A stretch of DNA of 64,000 nt from Nipponacmea schrenckii (Eukaryota > Mollusca > Gastropoda > Lottiidae): assembly GCA_030562195.1 (NCBI GenBank), contig CM060200.1, positions 24,653,023 through 24,717,022 on the forward strand. Direction: 5' to 3'. A program made the position numbers and the translations under genes. This document shows, piece after piece, positions 50,201-60,063 of this stretch; the stretch's first letter is position 1; every line of letters begins with the position of its first letter. Under the pieces are notes generated by a model that worked only from the letters and a program-made list of their open reading frames with translations, was not told where the DNA came from and ran no database searches.

Positions 50201-52255
50201 AGACATGGTTTCCACTACAGTTGCAACACCGTTGCATCACTACGAGCCTTGCTGTCGTGCCCGGACTTGCCACAACGTGCACATCGAAGCTAACTTTTGC
50301 GGGTTCGAGTTCCGTGCCCGAAGCGCTGACAATTATAACACCTGAGATGGTTCGGTATGAATGGTGAAACTATAATATTTAAATAACCAACTTTTTATTT
50401 CTGATGGTAAATCGGGTCTATTAAAAAGACGTATGAATGTATTGGTAGGTATCATTTGGCCATCACGACGGATAGAAATACGATCAACGTTTGTGACTCC
50501 AATGTCTTTAAATTATTCCATCATTTCTTCTGAAGAACATCCACTTTCCAGGAGTTTAAAGAAGAAAGGGGAGATACACTGATGGGAATATTTACCAAAG
50601 ATGTTGATTTTAATAATTCAGAATGAATGGCGGCATGGTGGCATTCAAGCAATAAAGACCCGTTACGAAGTTTTTTGAGCGATTTAGGTTCAGTAGCTAA
50701 ACCAGCTATTCCTTTGGCCCGAGACCCCCGACCACCACGGACCACGCATTCCGCGCGGGCTTGGAGCGGTAATCCAGCGCCAGCGCCCGAGTGGTAATCA
50801 GGAGATAAAAAAAGGGAATGAAAAGATCTGGATGGAGGAAATATATTCTTAACTTTCATTTAATTTTTTACTAATTGACCCAAGCCGCTGCTTCTGAGTC
50901 GGTGAATTGAATTGGTGGATAATGATATAATCTGTGATTAGAAACTTTATCTGTTCTGACCACCGACTCATAGGCTCAACACGACAAGTCGATTGACCAG
51001 TGTGGGCCACACTGGCCACCCGTCTAGGAATCCCCTGGCCCAAAGTTATGTATTGGGAAGTATGTTACCCTCAACCACCAGGAGTCCATTCAAAACCGAC
51101 ACGGGTTGCACCACACGGCAAACCAGGTGCCCAAATTCAGTCGCCTTTTACGATACGCAATGGGGGACAGTGGACCTATTCTTAATCCCGGTCCACTGGG
51201 GGGTCAGACCGGGGAAAAGGCCAGGAGATCCAACATTGCACAATCTGATGGCCCTGAAGTACCTTGACGATGGACAGGTGCACTTCAAGCTAGGCTTTGG
51301 AGAAGATTTTCGTTGGGAACTACTGCCTCAACGGGTTTCTTTGCCTAATACACCTTTGAAATGCACTAAAGTGATTAATAAAGTGTTTTTCCTGCCACTG
51401 ATCTTTTATACTCGCTGAAATTTATTGGACATCTAACATATTGAAAAAATATTGATAGACACGAGAAATTAATCTCCAGACTCATCTGCGATGAGAACAG
51501 TGATAGTTTGTTTAAAAAAGTGCTTTACATTCAGAGAAAATGTATGTTACAAATCCAGAAGGCACAATAATAGCAAAGCGAAACTATGTTGCTTCTGTGG
51601 CGATATTTATTTTTTTATTTTTTTGCTGAAATCAGAGATGATTATTATTGAAAATATTCTGTACAGTGTATCACCCGACCCCCCTAAAGTTCTCAAGTCT
51701 GTCTCAGAATTTCCTTTATAGTATTATCAGGTGCGTCTTGAGAAACTTTGTACCCAAATATAGTGTGGCATAAATCAGCTCCGACAGTATGCTGCTTCAA
51801 ATGGAATAAATTATTGGAATGTTTGTCTGGGTCAAGAACCAGGGGAATTTTCCAAACAATTCGACCGTCGTATCTTATAATAACACGAATGATGTGTCAT
51901 TATGTTTTTTATTGACAGATTACCGACAACACAGAGCCATGTGAAATGGGGGGAATAAGTACAAAACAAAAGCAATGGCACAATCTACAGAAAAGAGGAG
52001 GGGAAGTAGAGAGTGGGGGTTGGTTATCAGTGTCTGTTCTTCGTGACAGCTCCTCTGACCTATGTTGAGCTTCACCCAGTACCTCCTGATGATGTCACCT
52101 GTTATAATGTATTCTTACCTTTTTATCGCCAAGATTTTCTACAACACATTTTAAAACTGCCAGTTCTCCGACAAAATAAGTATAGTTATTTCGGGTTGGT
52201 TTAAACCGTGGTATCGGCCCATCATCGTAGTCATCATACCCCGAGTAACCCGCCG
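32087..52255 (-). CDS. dpr/zig-8-like two-Ig-domain cell-surface protein, probably GPI-anchored (5' exon missing)
   Basis: Five exons in order, 52255-52119, 38184-37977, 33982-33692, 33321-33298 and 32235-32087, join in phases 0, 1, 1, 1 with an open frame of 269 residues. Visible N-terminus: an acidic Tyr/Asp-Gly linker. Ig1 spans exons 1-2 (LKCVVEN with GDKK|VVWRKG, then DAGVYECQIS). Ig2 fills exon 3 (ILTCNATG, LDWFRNG, DAGSYVCRTSD). The Ig1 motifs TFVEDARIQ, WNLLIK and AGVYECQIS match Drosophila dpr and nematode zig-8, a family of synaptic-recognition surface proteins that bind DIP-type partners. The last exon gives a Ser/Gly-rich stretch and then a hydrophobic C-terminus (LLNILNVVLLTTLLRCVFITS minus its last residue is the core), with no cytoplasmic tail: a GPI-attachment signal. 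The first visible exon begins in phase 1, so a signal-peptide exon lies further right; none was identified. Introns reach 13.9 kb. Confidence 0.85.
33298..33321 (-). other. 24-nt microexon of the dpr/zig-8-like gene
   Basis: Acceptor TATGTTTTTCAG, 24 bases, donor GTAAGT. It is phase 1 on both sides and joins exon C to exon D in frame, adding TDTYNVKR. Skipping it also keeps the frame. It sits in the stalk between Ig2 and the GPI signal. Confidence 0.7.
33525..33670 (+). mobile_element. SINE-like element, 3' part
   Basis: CATGTGCTACAGG, GCATGTTAAAGGTCCC, GCACACTACATGGCGTTAGC and CCATAAGGTGCAGAAGAGTA run into GAAACTCCAATTATTTTATTTC. It lies 20-170 bp from exon C of the Ig gene. Confidence 0.65.
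33692..33982 (-). other. dpr/zig-8-like exon C: whole Ig2 domain
   Basis: Acceptor CTATTTTTCAG, donor AATA|GTAAGT; phase 1 at both ends. It holds one complete C2/I-type Ig fold with both cysteines, the core Trp and the D-x-G-x-Y-x-C motif. Confidence 0.9.
33983..36174. other. Intron of the Ig gene, left part
   Basis: No additional exon was recognised. It contains the tandem repeats at 34.4-34.7 kb, listed separately. An open frame at 35590-35823 on the minus strand has no domain or splice support. Confidence 0.4.
34430..34700. repeat. ~100-bp tandem repeat, three diverged units
   Basis: Units near 34435, 34540 and 34625 share CAACGA, GAGCCGTATTCATCAAACAA and CACATTCTGTTACAAAGCAC. Spacing is 85-105 bp and divergence is high. 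Confidence 0.7.
36175..36335 (-). mobile_element. SINE-like element
   Basis: The minus strand reads CCGAGGCCCCATGTGCTACAGG, GATCCCTCGACAGTTGG, and GTGTAACTCCATTCATTTCA at its 3' end, which is the consensus body and tail of the family. The head is missing. Confidence 0.65.
36336..37976. other. Intron of the Ig gene, nothing recognised
   Basis: About 1.6 kb, strongly AT-rich, with homopolymer runs. No exon, RNA gene or mobile element was recognised. Confidence 0.4.
37977..38184 (-). other. dpr/zig-8-like exon B: second half of Ig1
   Basis: Acceptor CATTGCAG, donor AAAG|GTAAGA. It encodes VVWRKG (core Trp), the ARIQ strand and DAGVYECQIS (second cysteine). It ends in phase 1. This exon carries the strongest dpr-family resemblance. 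Confidence 0.9.
38185..40720. other. Large intron of the Ig gene, right of exon B
   Basis: No coding exon was recognised. It contains the hairpin at 39.9 kb; the rest is unremarkable. Confidence 0.4.
39875..39980. repeat. Imperfect hairpin, ~50-bp arms, 8-bp loop
   Basis: Arms 39875-39926 and 39935-39980. Pairing blocks are GGCGAA/TTCGCC, GGTAC/GTACC, GACCGGTCTGA against TCAGACCGG, and GATTATCG/CGATAATC. Several small bulges suggest an old foldback element. Confidence 0.55.
40725..41023 (+). mobile_element. SINE, near full-length
   Basis: The head has a B-box-like GGTTCAATCC at 40755. Then come the GGTTTCCCCTTGTCAGT core, the ACAATACACCGAGGC block, CTTCGATAGTCGAAAATCGC, TGCATGGCGTTGTCCGTCTT and a TTATTTCATTTCATTTC tail. 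It is the best family copy here with 59.8 kb. The order tRNA-like head, body, short 3' tail is typical of SINEs. Confidence 0.75.
41024..48350. other. Large intron of the Ig gene, central part
   Basis: About 7.3 kb without a supported exon. Small open frames (for example 43543-43731 minus, 46394-46585 plus) lack domains and splice context. The diverged repeat at 42.6-42.86 kb is listed separately. Confidence 0.4.
42610..42860. repeat. Diverged ~140-bp direct repeat
   Basis: TTCTCTACCCC-ATTCTTAGATT through CATTCATTC-TCATCCAATCTTTAAC and CTGTCATTC at 42610-42715 recurs at about 42757-42855 with many substitutions. Confidence 0.55.
48350..48560. repeat. Dispersed-repeat remnant shared with 24.3-24.5 kb
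   Basis: Shared short blocks in the same orientation are AAAAATAATCG, GTCGACAA and GCGATTGGGCGAAAA followed by ACAAA. It is locally richer in GC than its surroundings. The family is not identified. Confidence 0.4.
48763..48776. repeat. Poly(C) run
   Basis: A run of about 14 C residues. It is a likely site of length variation or sequencing error. Confidence 0.9.
48849..48925. repeat. 17-bp minisatellite, ~4.5 units
   Basis: Units of CATATCGTCTCCAAAGC, with one unit stretched to 19 bp and a partial last unit. Confidence 0.85.
48940..49101. repeat. Cluster of TTGCCTATCTCA motifs with a terminal hairpin
   Basis: TTGCCTATCTCA occurs at about 48942 and 49019. At 49073-49101, TTGCCTAACTC and GAGATAGGCAA pair at 10 of 11 positions around a 7-bp centre. 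Confidence 0.6.
49172..49300 (-). repeat. Second copy of the retrotransposon leader block
   Basis: It matches 51045-51175 in the same orientation (CAACCCGTGTCGGTTTTGAA, CCCATTGCGTGTCGTAAAAG). Its position directly after the truncated endonuclease suggests recombination between two nested elements. Confidence 0.75.
49172..51250 (-). mobile_element. Decayed Jockey/I-like non-LTR retrotransposon
   Basis: Minus-strand remains of two ORFs. ORF1 (gag-like, about 50860-50160) contains SLKKLRNGSLLLECHH, RRDGQMIPTNTF and CCHC knuckles, one intact-looking (CARCGKSGHD) and the others with stops or lost ligands. The ORF2 endonuclease (about 49780-49340) has ITLCFIYLPP and LLGDFNGHHSFWGS, the catalytic block of APE-type endonucleases, and then HLDLIISSPS. 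No reverse transcriptase is present, so the 3' side is deleted. Multiple stops and frameshifts show that it is dead. A leader-like block (GTAAAAGGCGACTGAATT and GGTTTGCCGTGTGGTGCAAC) lies at its 5' end (51175-51045) and again at 49300-49172 beyond the broken 3' side. Confidence 0.8.
51251..52118. other. Intron of the Ig gene, next to exon A
   Basis: No exon or element was recognised between the retrotransposon leader and exon A. Confidence 0.4.
52119..52255 (-). other. dpr/zig-8-like exon A: linker and first half of Ig1
   Basis: Acceptor ATACTTTCAG at 52256-52258; donor AAAAAG|GTAAGA. It encodes the acidic linker and strands A-C of Ig1, up to the first cysteine and GDKK. It starts in phase 1 and ends in phase 0. 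Confidence 0.85.
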
Positions 52256-54383
52256 CTGAAAGTATATAATAATACAAATTAGACATCGTGTCACATGGAA
52301 ATTAATTAGATAAGGGTGAAGCAATCAGACATAAACCAATCAGTACAGTGTCACATTTCTCAAAGCAATGTTTCTTTTCAGTTTTTGTAGTTTTTTGTTT
52401 ACAACAAAGAGGCATTTTGAATATCATAATGTATATTATAATGCTGTTTGTACGCAAAATAGAATGGTATGCTGAACACTGAACTAAAAGTCATTCAGCA
52501 CGTTAGGTAAGTTTAATATCTGAATTCTTGTAGATTGATACGAAATTTGCTATTAATCTTTAACTAAATCTATATTAAAAGTACTACTGTTTTAATGTCA
52601 AGAGGTGATAATTTACGTCCATGGTTATCGGTTCTTTTGACACATCAACTTCATTATAATTGTTTAAAATTGAACATCATAAACTTAGTATACACTCATA
52701 ACACATGGGTTGAACTTTGTTTATTGTTTATCTTTGGAAAGTGTGGAGGGCGATCTCATGTTATTGTAACCCGTCAAACTACTGTTGGCAGGTCAAACTA
52801 TCATTAAATATTGTTAAAAACTCTCTTAACACTTGCACCAGTTTATTTGACTTCTATCTGTAATTTTCAAAGTTTATTTAGGGCTTGGTTAAAAAAGTTC
52901 CTATGTTCTATCTGCTTGATTCATGGATTTTACAAGATGAAAGCTCAGATGTTTATTTCAATTAGAACTACTGGCAGATGAAAGACGGTATTAAAGTATT
53001 AGAAGTAAACTTAAAGAGCCTGGATTTATCGTTATCAGATGATTAGTGGAATAGAAGTGATCTGATTCAAATGAAGGCTCAGTAGATGTTCTTTACATCG
53101 TTTAAATCTGAAATATCAATTTTAGCTAGAAGCGTAACTTGTCATCTACCGTCTTCACAGTATGGAGCTTCCAGGAACTTTCGTCTTAAATCTTGTTTGC
53201 AACAGTATATATTTCCATGTTTTACAATCTGATGTTCCTAACAATCGTATGCTAGGTATAAAAGCAATACCTGTTTCTTCCAACAGGGAATTTCGGGATA
53301 ATTAGTGTTGAGTATTGCTTTATAGAAGTAAAACTACTTTTCATGTTGAATTGGATTCCTGACCAATGATTGGACAAAGATCGAATGAACATATATCCAA
53401 TCAATGCTATCTATTCTTATCTATCCATCTTATCTATCCTATATACCTATCTATCAATCCAAACTATCCCCTTCATCCTATCTTTCCATATTAATCTCAT
53501 ATATCTATAAGGTATCTATCTAATCTATCTATTTAGTTTATTTGTCTATCTATCTATTTATCCTATCTTTTCTTTGTATCTATCACTATCTTATCTTATC
53601 TATCGAATGAAATGGACTCACCGAACAGTAGGGGCAAGAAGAGTTGATACAATCAATATGATTGTGAATGTAAAAGATGTTATTTGTAGCAATATTGACT
53701 CTCTAGTTTATGCTGACTGGGAATAAGTTAAAATCTATAAATCAGTACAATTGACTTGACAAAATAACCCATTGATTAAATATGCCAGTATACGTTGATG
53801 AGACTAGCGTGTTATTGCATTCTAGTATAATATACCATTCTTCAACTGATCAAGTCGGTTTTATAATTCATTTAACTTCAAATCAGATTCAATTTTGCTC
53901 TAATCTACAAAATTCATCATAATAAAAACTCAATTTATATCCATATATTTATGTAATACAGTATTAGGTGGTAGTGTTTAAAAGACAGCACAAGACAGAC
54001 TTGAGTTTGGTTGTGGTTTTCCTAGAGAATTATCTAAATCATTATTACTTTATGAATTAACTTATTGTTGTGTATACTGTAGCTGTTTCCATAGCCTATG
54101 ACATATCAAATGTTCCTAAAGACAAGTGCTATATCCCCACTTGAGGCCATCTATGTTGGGTTTAAACCCAACGATATAAAATAATATACAGTACGACACA
54201 AGACTAAAACCAGAAATTATTGGTTGCTGTAGCTTGGAGTTTGCCATGTCGTGCGCCGATTCATATTTAATCATTCTAGATTATACTATATAATACGGTT
54301 GAAAGTGGTTAATGAGGACAGGCGGCGACAGAAGACTTTCCAAAGCATTCGCTGAGGGATAAAGAGATTGTCTTAAAAAAAAC
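52256..54383. other. 5' intron or upstream region of the Ig gene
   Basis: A signal-peptide exon ending in phase 1 is expected somewhere to the right of 52258. A hydrophobic stretch with a GTGAGT donor at about 53690-53618 on the minus strand has the wrong phase and no ATG. Nothing else was supported. Confidence 0.35.
53395..53607. repeat. Degenerate (TATC)n microsatellite
   Basis: About 210 bp dominated by CTAT/TATC tetranucleotides with frequent CC and TT interruptions. Confidence 0.9.
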
Positions 54384-54441
54384 CCGTCTTTATTAGCCCA
54401 GAAGAGAAGGATGTATAACTCCATTCATCTTATTTCATTTA
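54384..54441 (+). mobile_element. SINE-like 3' fragment
   Basis: GTCTTTATTAGCCCA, GAAG-AGAAGGA, AACTCCATTCATCTTATTTC: only the last 58 bp of the family. Confidence 0.6.
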
Positions 54442-57400
54442 AAGTGAAAACAATGATCTCGTCAAATTACAATTAAACAAACATGTCATCCAGTGGACTT
54501 AAGCATTCACACCACAGCGTTGAACCTATTTGACCTAATCAATTACAAACTGTGTATATTTCATTTTGTTTTCATTATATATCATTTGAATTGTCATTGA
54601 TCCTATATAGAATTGTCATTATAACGGCATTGCATTACAGTCATATTTAAATCATTTCATTTTAAAAGCAATTTATGTAGATATTAACAGTGGGGCGTAA
54701 TAATTGAAACTGTCGTAGGATTAAAATGATGCAATGGGAATTTTGATTACGTGATTGGAATATAAGCTATTGAGTTAAATTGACGATTTTAAATTGGACA
54801 TGTCAGCAGTCTTGTTTCGTTCGAGAGACACATTATTTAACAAAATATTGGAAGTATTAAATCATCTGAAGTTATTAGGGGTCGTACATTCTGGATACTG
54901 AATAGAATATGGCCTTATATAATTGCGACGTATAATGCGACAATGAATGCAAAATGACCAAATAGATCTAATGTGGCGCATTGGAAATTAAGAGTACAGA
55001 ATAATAAAGACACAAACGCTGAAGAGGTTGGGTAAATATTTGTTCACAAGCGGATTCATCAGCTTGTTTAAGTTATGGACAGTATCACGAATTCTAAATT
55101 TAATATGGTAAATATCAAAATGGTACAAGTGCAATCCATTTCAAGTTTCAAATATCACTCTTTATGTAGAATCTGAATAAGTTACAATCTAACGAGTTTC
55201 AGGCAAGTTAAATGATATATATTATATCTAGTAAAAAGTGTCTAACTTCTCTAAAACAACAGCGTGTATAAACAAAATTAACAGGAATAAATTGAGAAAT
55301 GTTCTCTAGAATAACAGTATAACAGGAAATCATGGTTCTTTTTAAAACAAGGCGGGGGAAGATAATTTTACCGTGAGTAAACAATGTTCCATTTGAAAAG
55401 TGTGGACAAAAAGTAGCCCGACTAAAATATAGTTAAGGTTATCTGAAGTAATATTACATCCCTGTATTTTGTGATTTAATCGGCACCTCACGGTAAAACC
55501 ATTGGGTTTAGATGGCCATTTCTGTTAAACTTGTGTCTTGAGTTGCTATATATCAACCAGTCCTACACCTTCAATACACTCGAAGATATTGCTATACAGG
55601 TCCAACAAACAAACCTGCTGTCAGTTATTGCTCTGTAATTTGAGGAGGATAGCTACAATTCACGCTTGTGCACTAAGTTTATGGACAGTTATATATGAAC
55701 CGGATTTTCCTGTTGAAATCCATGTACATAATGTAGATAATAATGTTGTGTTTGTGGGGGGTTTTAATGATAATTTATAAGACTGATCTTGATGTCCATA
55801 GATTTTATTTATGAATCACATGTAAACAAACATGGCAAGGGGGCATCCATCTTCTTCTATATCCCAGGCTTCCAAGTTCAAAGGACTACTTCCTAGAAAG
55901 GGAGTTAACTATGTGGAGCCTTAACAATGCTACAGACAACAGAGGCTATGCATATACAACAATAAATTAATTTTGTCCGCCTCATTGAGAAATCATTTCA
56001 TTGGCCAGCTGTATTATCTTATTGCTCTAAGTTCGGGACATGAACTGACCGGGGTATAAGAAAATTAAATCGTTACATTTCGCATCATTTAACGCATATT
56101 TCCTGGAGATCTAATGATGCAATGAAACATGTATCAGACCTGCTAGTCGATGATAGAGGCCTCAAGAGAATTCGAACCCAGGCACTTGTAGACAATGTAC
56201 TACCTGAAGTGTCATTTACAAACTTAAACTGATAGATAAATCCAGACAGGCGAACCTTTTATTTCCAAGCTTTAAAATATATAACTTCAAGGAGAATCAA
56301 ACACAAACATTTGTATTCGTTCAAAATTAAAGTGAACTGGATATATGTAAAGAGAGACATAATATATAAATATAAAACTTGACCCTAACGAATTAATGCT
56401 TCACCAACTTCAATTGTGCATGTTAAATAGCACGTGGTCCAATTTCTTGCATGATAACCCGGCATGTAAACATCAACTGATGTTATAATTGGAACTATTA
56501 CGATAATAAATGTCGAATTGTCGTGCTATGAGTTATTTTCAATCATTCCAAAATGACATTTAAATGGATTTCAAATAGCCTTTGTAATGGGTGATTAAGA
56601 CCAATTGAAATTTTCAATGAAATAAAAAGATGACATAATGGTCTATCTACATATGTATGATGGTACTTTTTATTCTATTATTTTGACCTCAAGTAACTAA
56701 TATTCAACGGATTTTCCTACTATTTTGAATTTAATTTCATATCGAATACCCAGAAGCTATCGTTCAATGAGGTTTTTTAAAAAAGTGAAATAGACAAGTT
56801 ATATTCACGTAGCACTTCTGGATTGCTAATAAATGTAATGCTCTGATCCACTATCAATGTTTGTACATTTACCAATCTGAGATGATACCCCAATTCTCTA
56901 TTTTTTAGATGTTAGTGTCTTAAAGAATAAATATATTTTAGCTTCTTCTTTCTGTAATTTAAAGCTAAATTCTTTCCAGTCGACAACTCGATATTTTAAA
57001 CGCGGATTTTAAATGTTTGTCATATTTACACTTTAAGTAGAGTATAAGTCTTCACTTGTTCAACTTCATTACAGCATTTCACTTATTCCATGTCTTTTTA
57101 GCTTTTCCATGTCATATGTCAGATCGTCCTTTTCGAATATTCTATCTGTATATGTCTTCTATTTAGCTTTGAAGTATTTTTCCATTTACAATATCTAAAC
57201 ATTTCGATGGCATGGAGCTCTTACACCCTCCCCGACCAATAATCTCGTTTTATCACATCATACACCTTTAAGAGATTGTGAACATGGTATTATGATATTA
57301 TGTTATACGGTATCAATATTCCCAGGAATTCAAAAGAACTGGGATTAAATTTTAAAGATTGTTTTGTGAGGAAAAAAAGAAAATGACGCCAGTCTATGCA

Positions 57401-59764
57401 TATTGATCATACTGTAATGTAATATAGGAGTAAATTTACAGGAAAACAAGAGTTTAACAGACAAATATATCAGTTATAGCACAATAAATTGACATATTTA
57501 GTCTAAATATATCTATAAACAACGCATTACGTTATAGCTGTAACTTGTTGGTAAAACAACACGGTACAAAGCATGATATATAGAAGAGTAAGAACTTAAA
57601 AAATTGAAATACAACATTCACTAAAAGTCTTTAAATTTTGGCAATAACATTATAATAGAACCTTTAAACAATATAGGAGGAAAGTAATAATGATTAACAT
57701 AAATACTTTTCATTTGAGTCAGGCTGAAGTTAATTCCAAAGCTCGTGTACACAACAATTAGTCTGTGCTGCTTCTAAAGATGCATACTTGTGAAGGATGT
57801 TATTGAGTCGGTTATGTGACGCTTGATAGATGGAAATTGTAGACCTATTAGCATACTTAAGTGAGAGTTTACTGAAATTTTAGCGACCATTACATGTGCA
57901 TAACTGATTGAATCAAAGAAAAATATATTATTTTTTATTTCTTAGAGAACAATATTTCTGGAATTGTTACAATATTCAGATTATACCTTTTTCTGATTTG
58001 AGGGGCATTATAAATTGTAGCTTTTTTTAACTAAACTGAGCATGAGAAATGTCTGTAGCCCCAGGAACTGTTTATTTTTCCAACTGGAAATTCAAGAAAC
58101 AACATTGTCAAAAGACTTGAAAAAGTAGAGCAGTTTGGTAGTGTCTTGCTATCTACTGGGTTTTTTGAATTGTGAATTAAGACATTCTGGTAATAGAAAA
58201 CAATCGTGGTAAAGTGATGAGGTAATTGTACGTTCTAGTCAGGCATTCTGAAGATATTTCAAACAGGAATATATTATCAAAAACATTACAAAGAATATGT
58301 TTAAAATACACAAATTAAAACAAAAAAAAAAAAACTTTTATAAATAAATCAGTAATAATAAACACACATAGCTGATTTTCCTGTTGTGTTTGTGATATTT
58401 TTGTAAGTAATGCTTTGCTGTGAGATATAAAAATAAACATAATGTATATGGTAGACCGGTTATATAATAAACATGCTTGCTTTGTAATATAAAACTCATT
58501 CATCTTTTACTTCGCCATGCATTTTTATTTGCTGTTTTAGATTAGAAAACAATACAATCATCAGAAATACACCTACACCAATTATATAATTAGGTATCCG
58601 GACCAAAAGATACTTGGATAGAAACTCACAACGCCGGGCACCATTATATGTTCAGAATTGGTGCCGATGACACTTTTAATATTTTTATTTGCAGTTTCCT
58701 ATCACAGTTTTTATTAGGCTCGTCAAATTTCTAATGGTACCCACGAAATAACATTAAGATGACATCCATTCGATTCCTCTCTATGCATCAATGCAACGTA
58801 CGCTCTATATAGCCAATATAATATTATATAGTTAAAAAATTCCATTTGAAATCAGCGTCAGCGGTGTATGGATACTGCCTATGAGCTATTTGAATGGAAA
58901 TGCGATTTTACGGTGGCATTAACAAGTTCTCCAGAGTACATAAAAAAAGAAGATGCAATATAAAAAGTCATAACGATCAGCTAGATTCCCATCATAAAAA
59001 ATATGTTTCTAAATCAAGTCTTGAAACCATAAACACGCCGATTTATACCGCCGATAATTGGACATTAAATAAACTGAATGCAAAACGAATGATCATTGCT
59101 GGTTTACAGCACACATTTAAATTGATGGTAAATCTTGTGTTTTATTCCGACACAAAATTATCATAAAACTTGGCCTGAATTTACTCACTCTTCTCAATTA
59201 GGCAATAAATCAAGGAAATATAACTACTTGTAGGTAATGAAATGCTCTTTAAGAATCTATCACCACGACGATATTGTGATTTTATGGGAGGTATTTAGAG
59301 AAGTGTTGAGATATTTACTGATAGAAGTATGGTTATGTTTGTAAACAATAATGTTGTAATTAAGTACTGGTTTAGTAATTAAGAATGTGCTATTTAGTTA
59401 TAGGAATAACTCTTGAGAAATTGCATATCGAACGTCTTATTAAACATCGTTTTTAGGCCGCGCCTCTTCAATCAGGGTTACTGTGCCATATTTACTCAGA
59501 AATATTCTTGTAACAATTTCCAAGTTTTCTGTATTCAGATTTTGACTTATGAAACACAAATAACATAATGACAATGTAGATTGTTGAAACGTTATGTAAT
59601 AAACCCAAAGGACAATTATACAGTGAAATGTTCTGTCTTATGTGATCCCTCCCCCTTAAATACCACCAAATGATTAAATTACATACAATAACGATCAGAT
59701 ATTTTGATAATTTACATTAGAATTCAATTATCTGATATGATATGATTTTCAACCACTCACTGTC
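54442..59764. other. No gene seen
   Basis: About 5.3 kb of AT-rich sequence. The open frames at 55538-55780 and 58894-59166 on the plus strand show no domain, and neither has splice or promoter support. Confidence 0.4.
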
Positions 59765-60063
59765 ATGTGCCGGTAAGGATCATGAATCGAATTGCACAAC
59801 CGCCCCAGTAGTTTCCCCTTGTCAGTGATGCCAGTCTGAGGGACGGACAGCGTCTATCACAAAAGACAATAAACCGAGACCCCGTGTGCTACAGGTGGTG
59901 CATGTTAAAAATCCTTCGATAGTTGGAAATCGCAGAAAGAGTAGATTAATGCAGTTGTCCTGATAATTTCTCTCTTTGCACACTGCATGGCGTTGTCCGT
60001 CTTCATTAGCCCATAAGTTGTATAAGGGCTGAGCGTGAAACTCCGTTCATTTATTTTCATTTT
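59765..60063 (+). mobile_element. SINE, near full-length
   Basis: Core GTTTCCCCTTGTCAGTGATG, block ACAATAAACCGAGACCCCGT, GTGCATGTTAAAAATCCTTC, GATAGTTGGAAATCGC, CACTGCATGGCGTTGTCCGT, CATTAGCCCATAAG and tail CTCCGTTCATTTATTTTCATTTTG. The head carries a weak B box (GAATCGAATTGC). Confidence 0.75.

Noticed and set aside
53395..53607. CRISPR-like regular repeats
   Set aside because: It is a tetranucleotide microsatellite; no repeat-spacer pattern exists anywhere in the window.
53618..53710. Hydrophobic stretch followed by GTGAGT on the minus strand, candidate signal-peptide exon of the Ig gene
   Set aside because: The donor phase does not match exon A (phase 1 needed), and no ATG is in frame before a stop.
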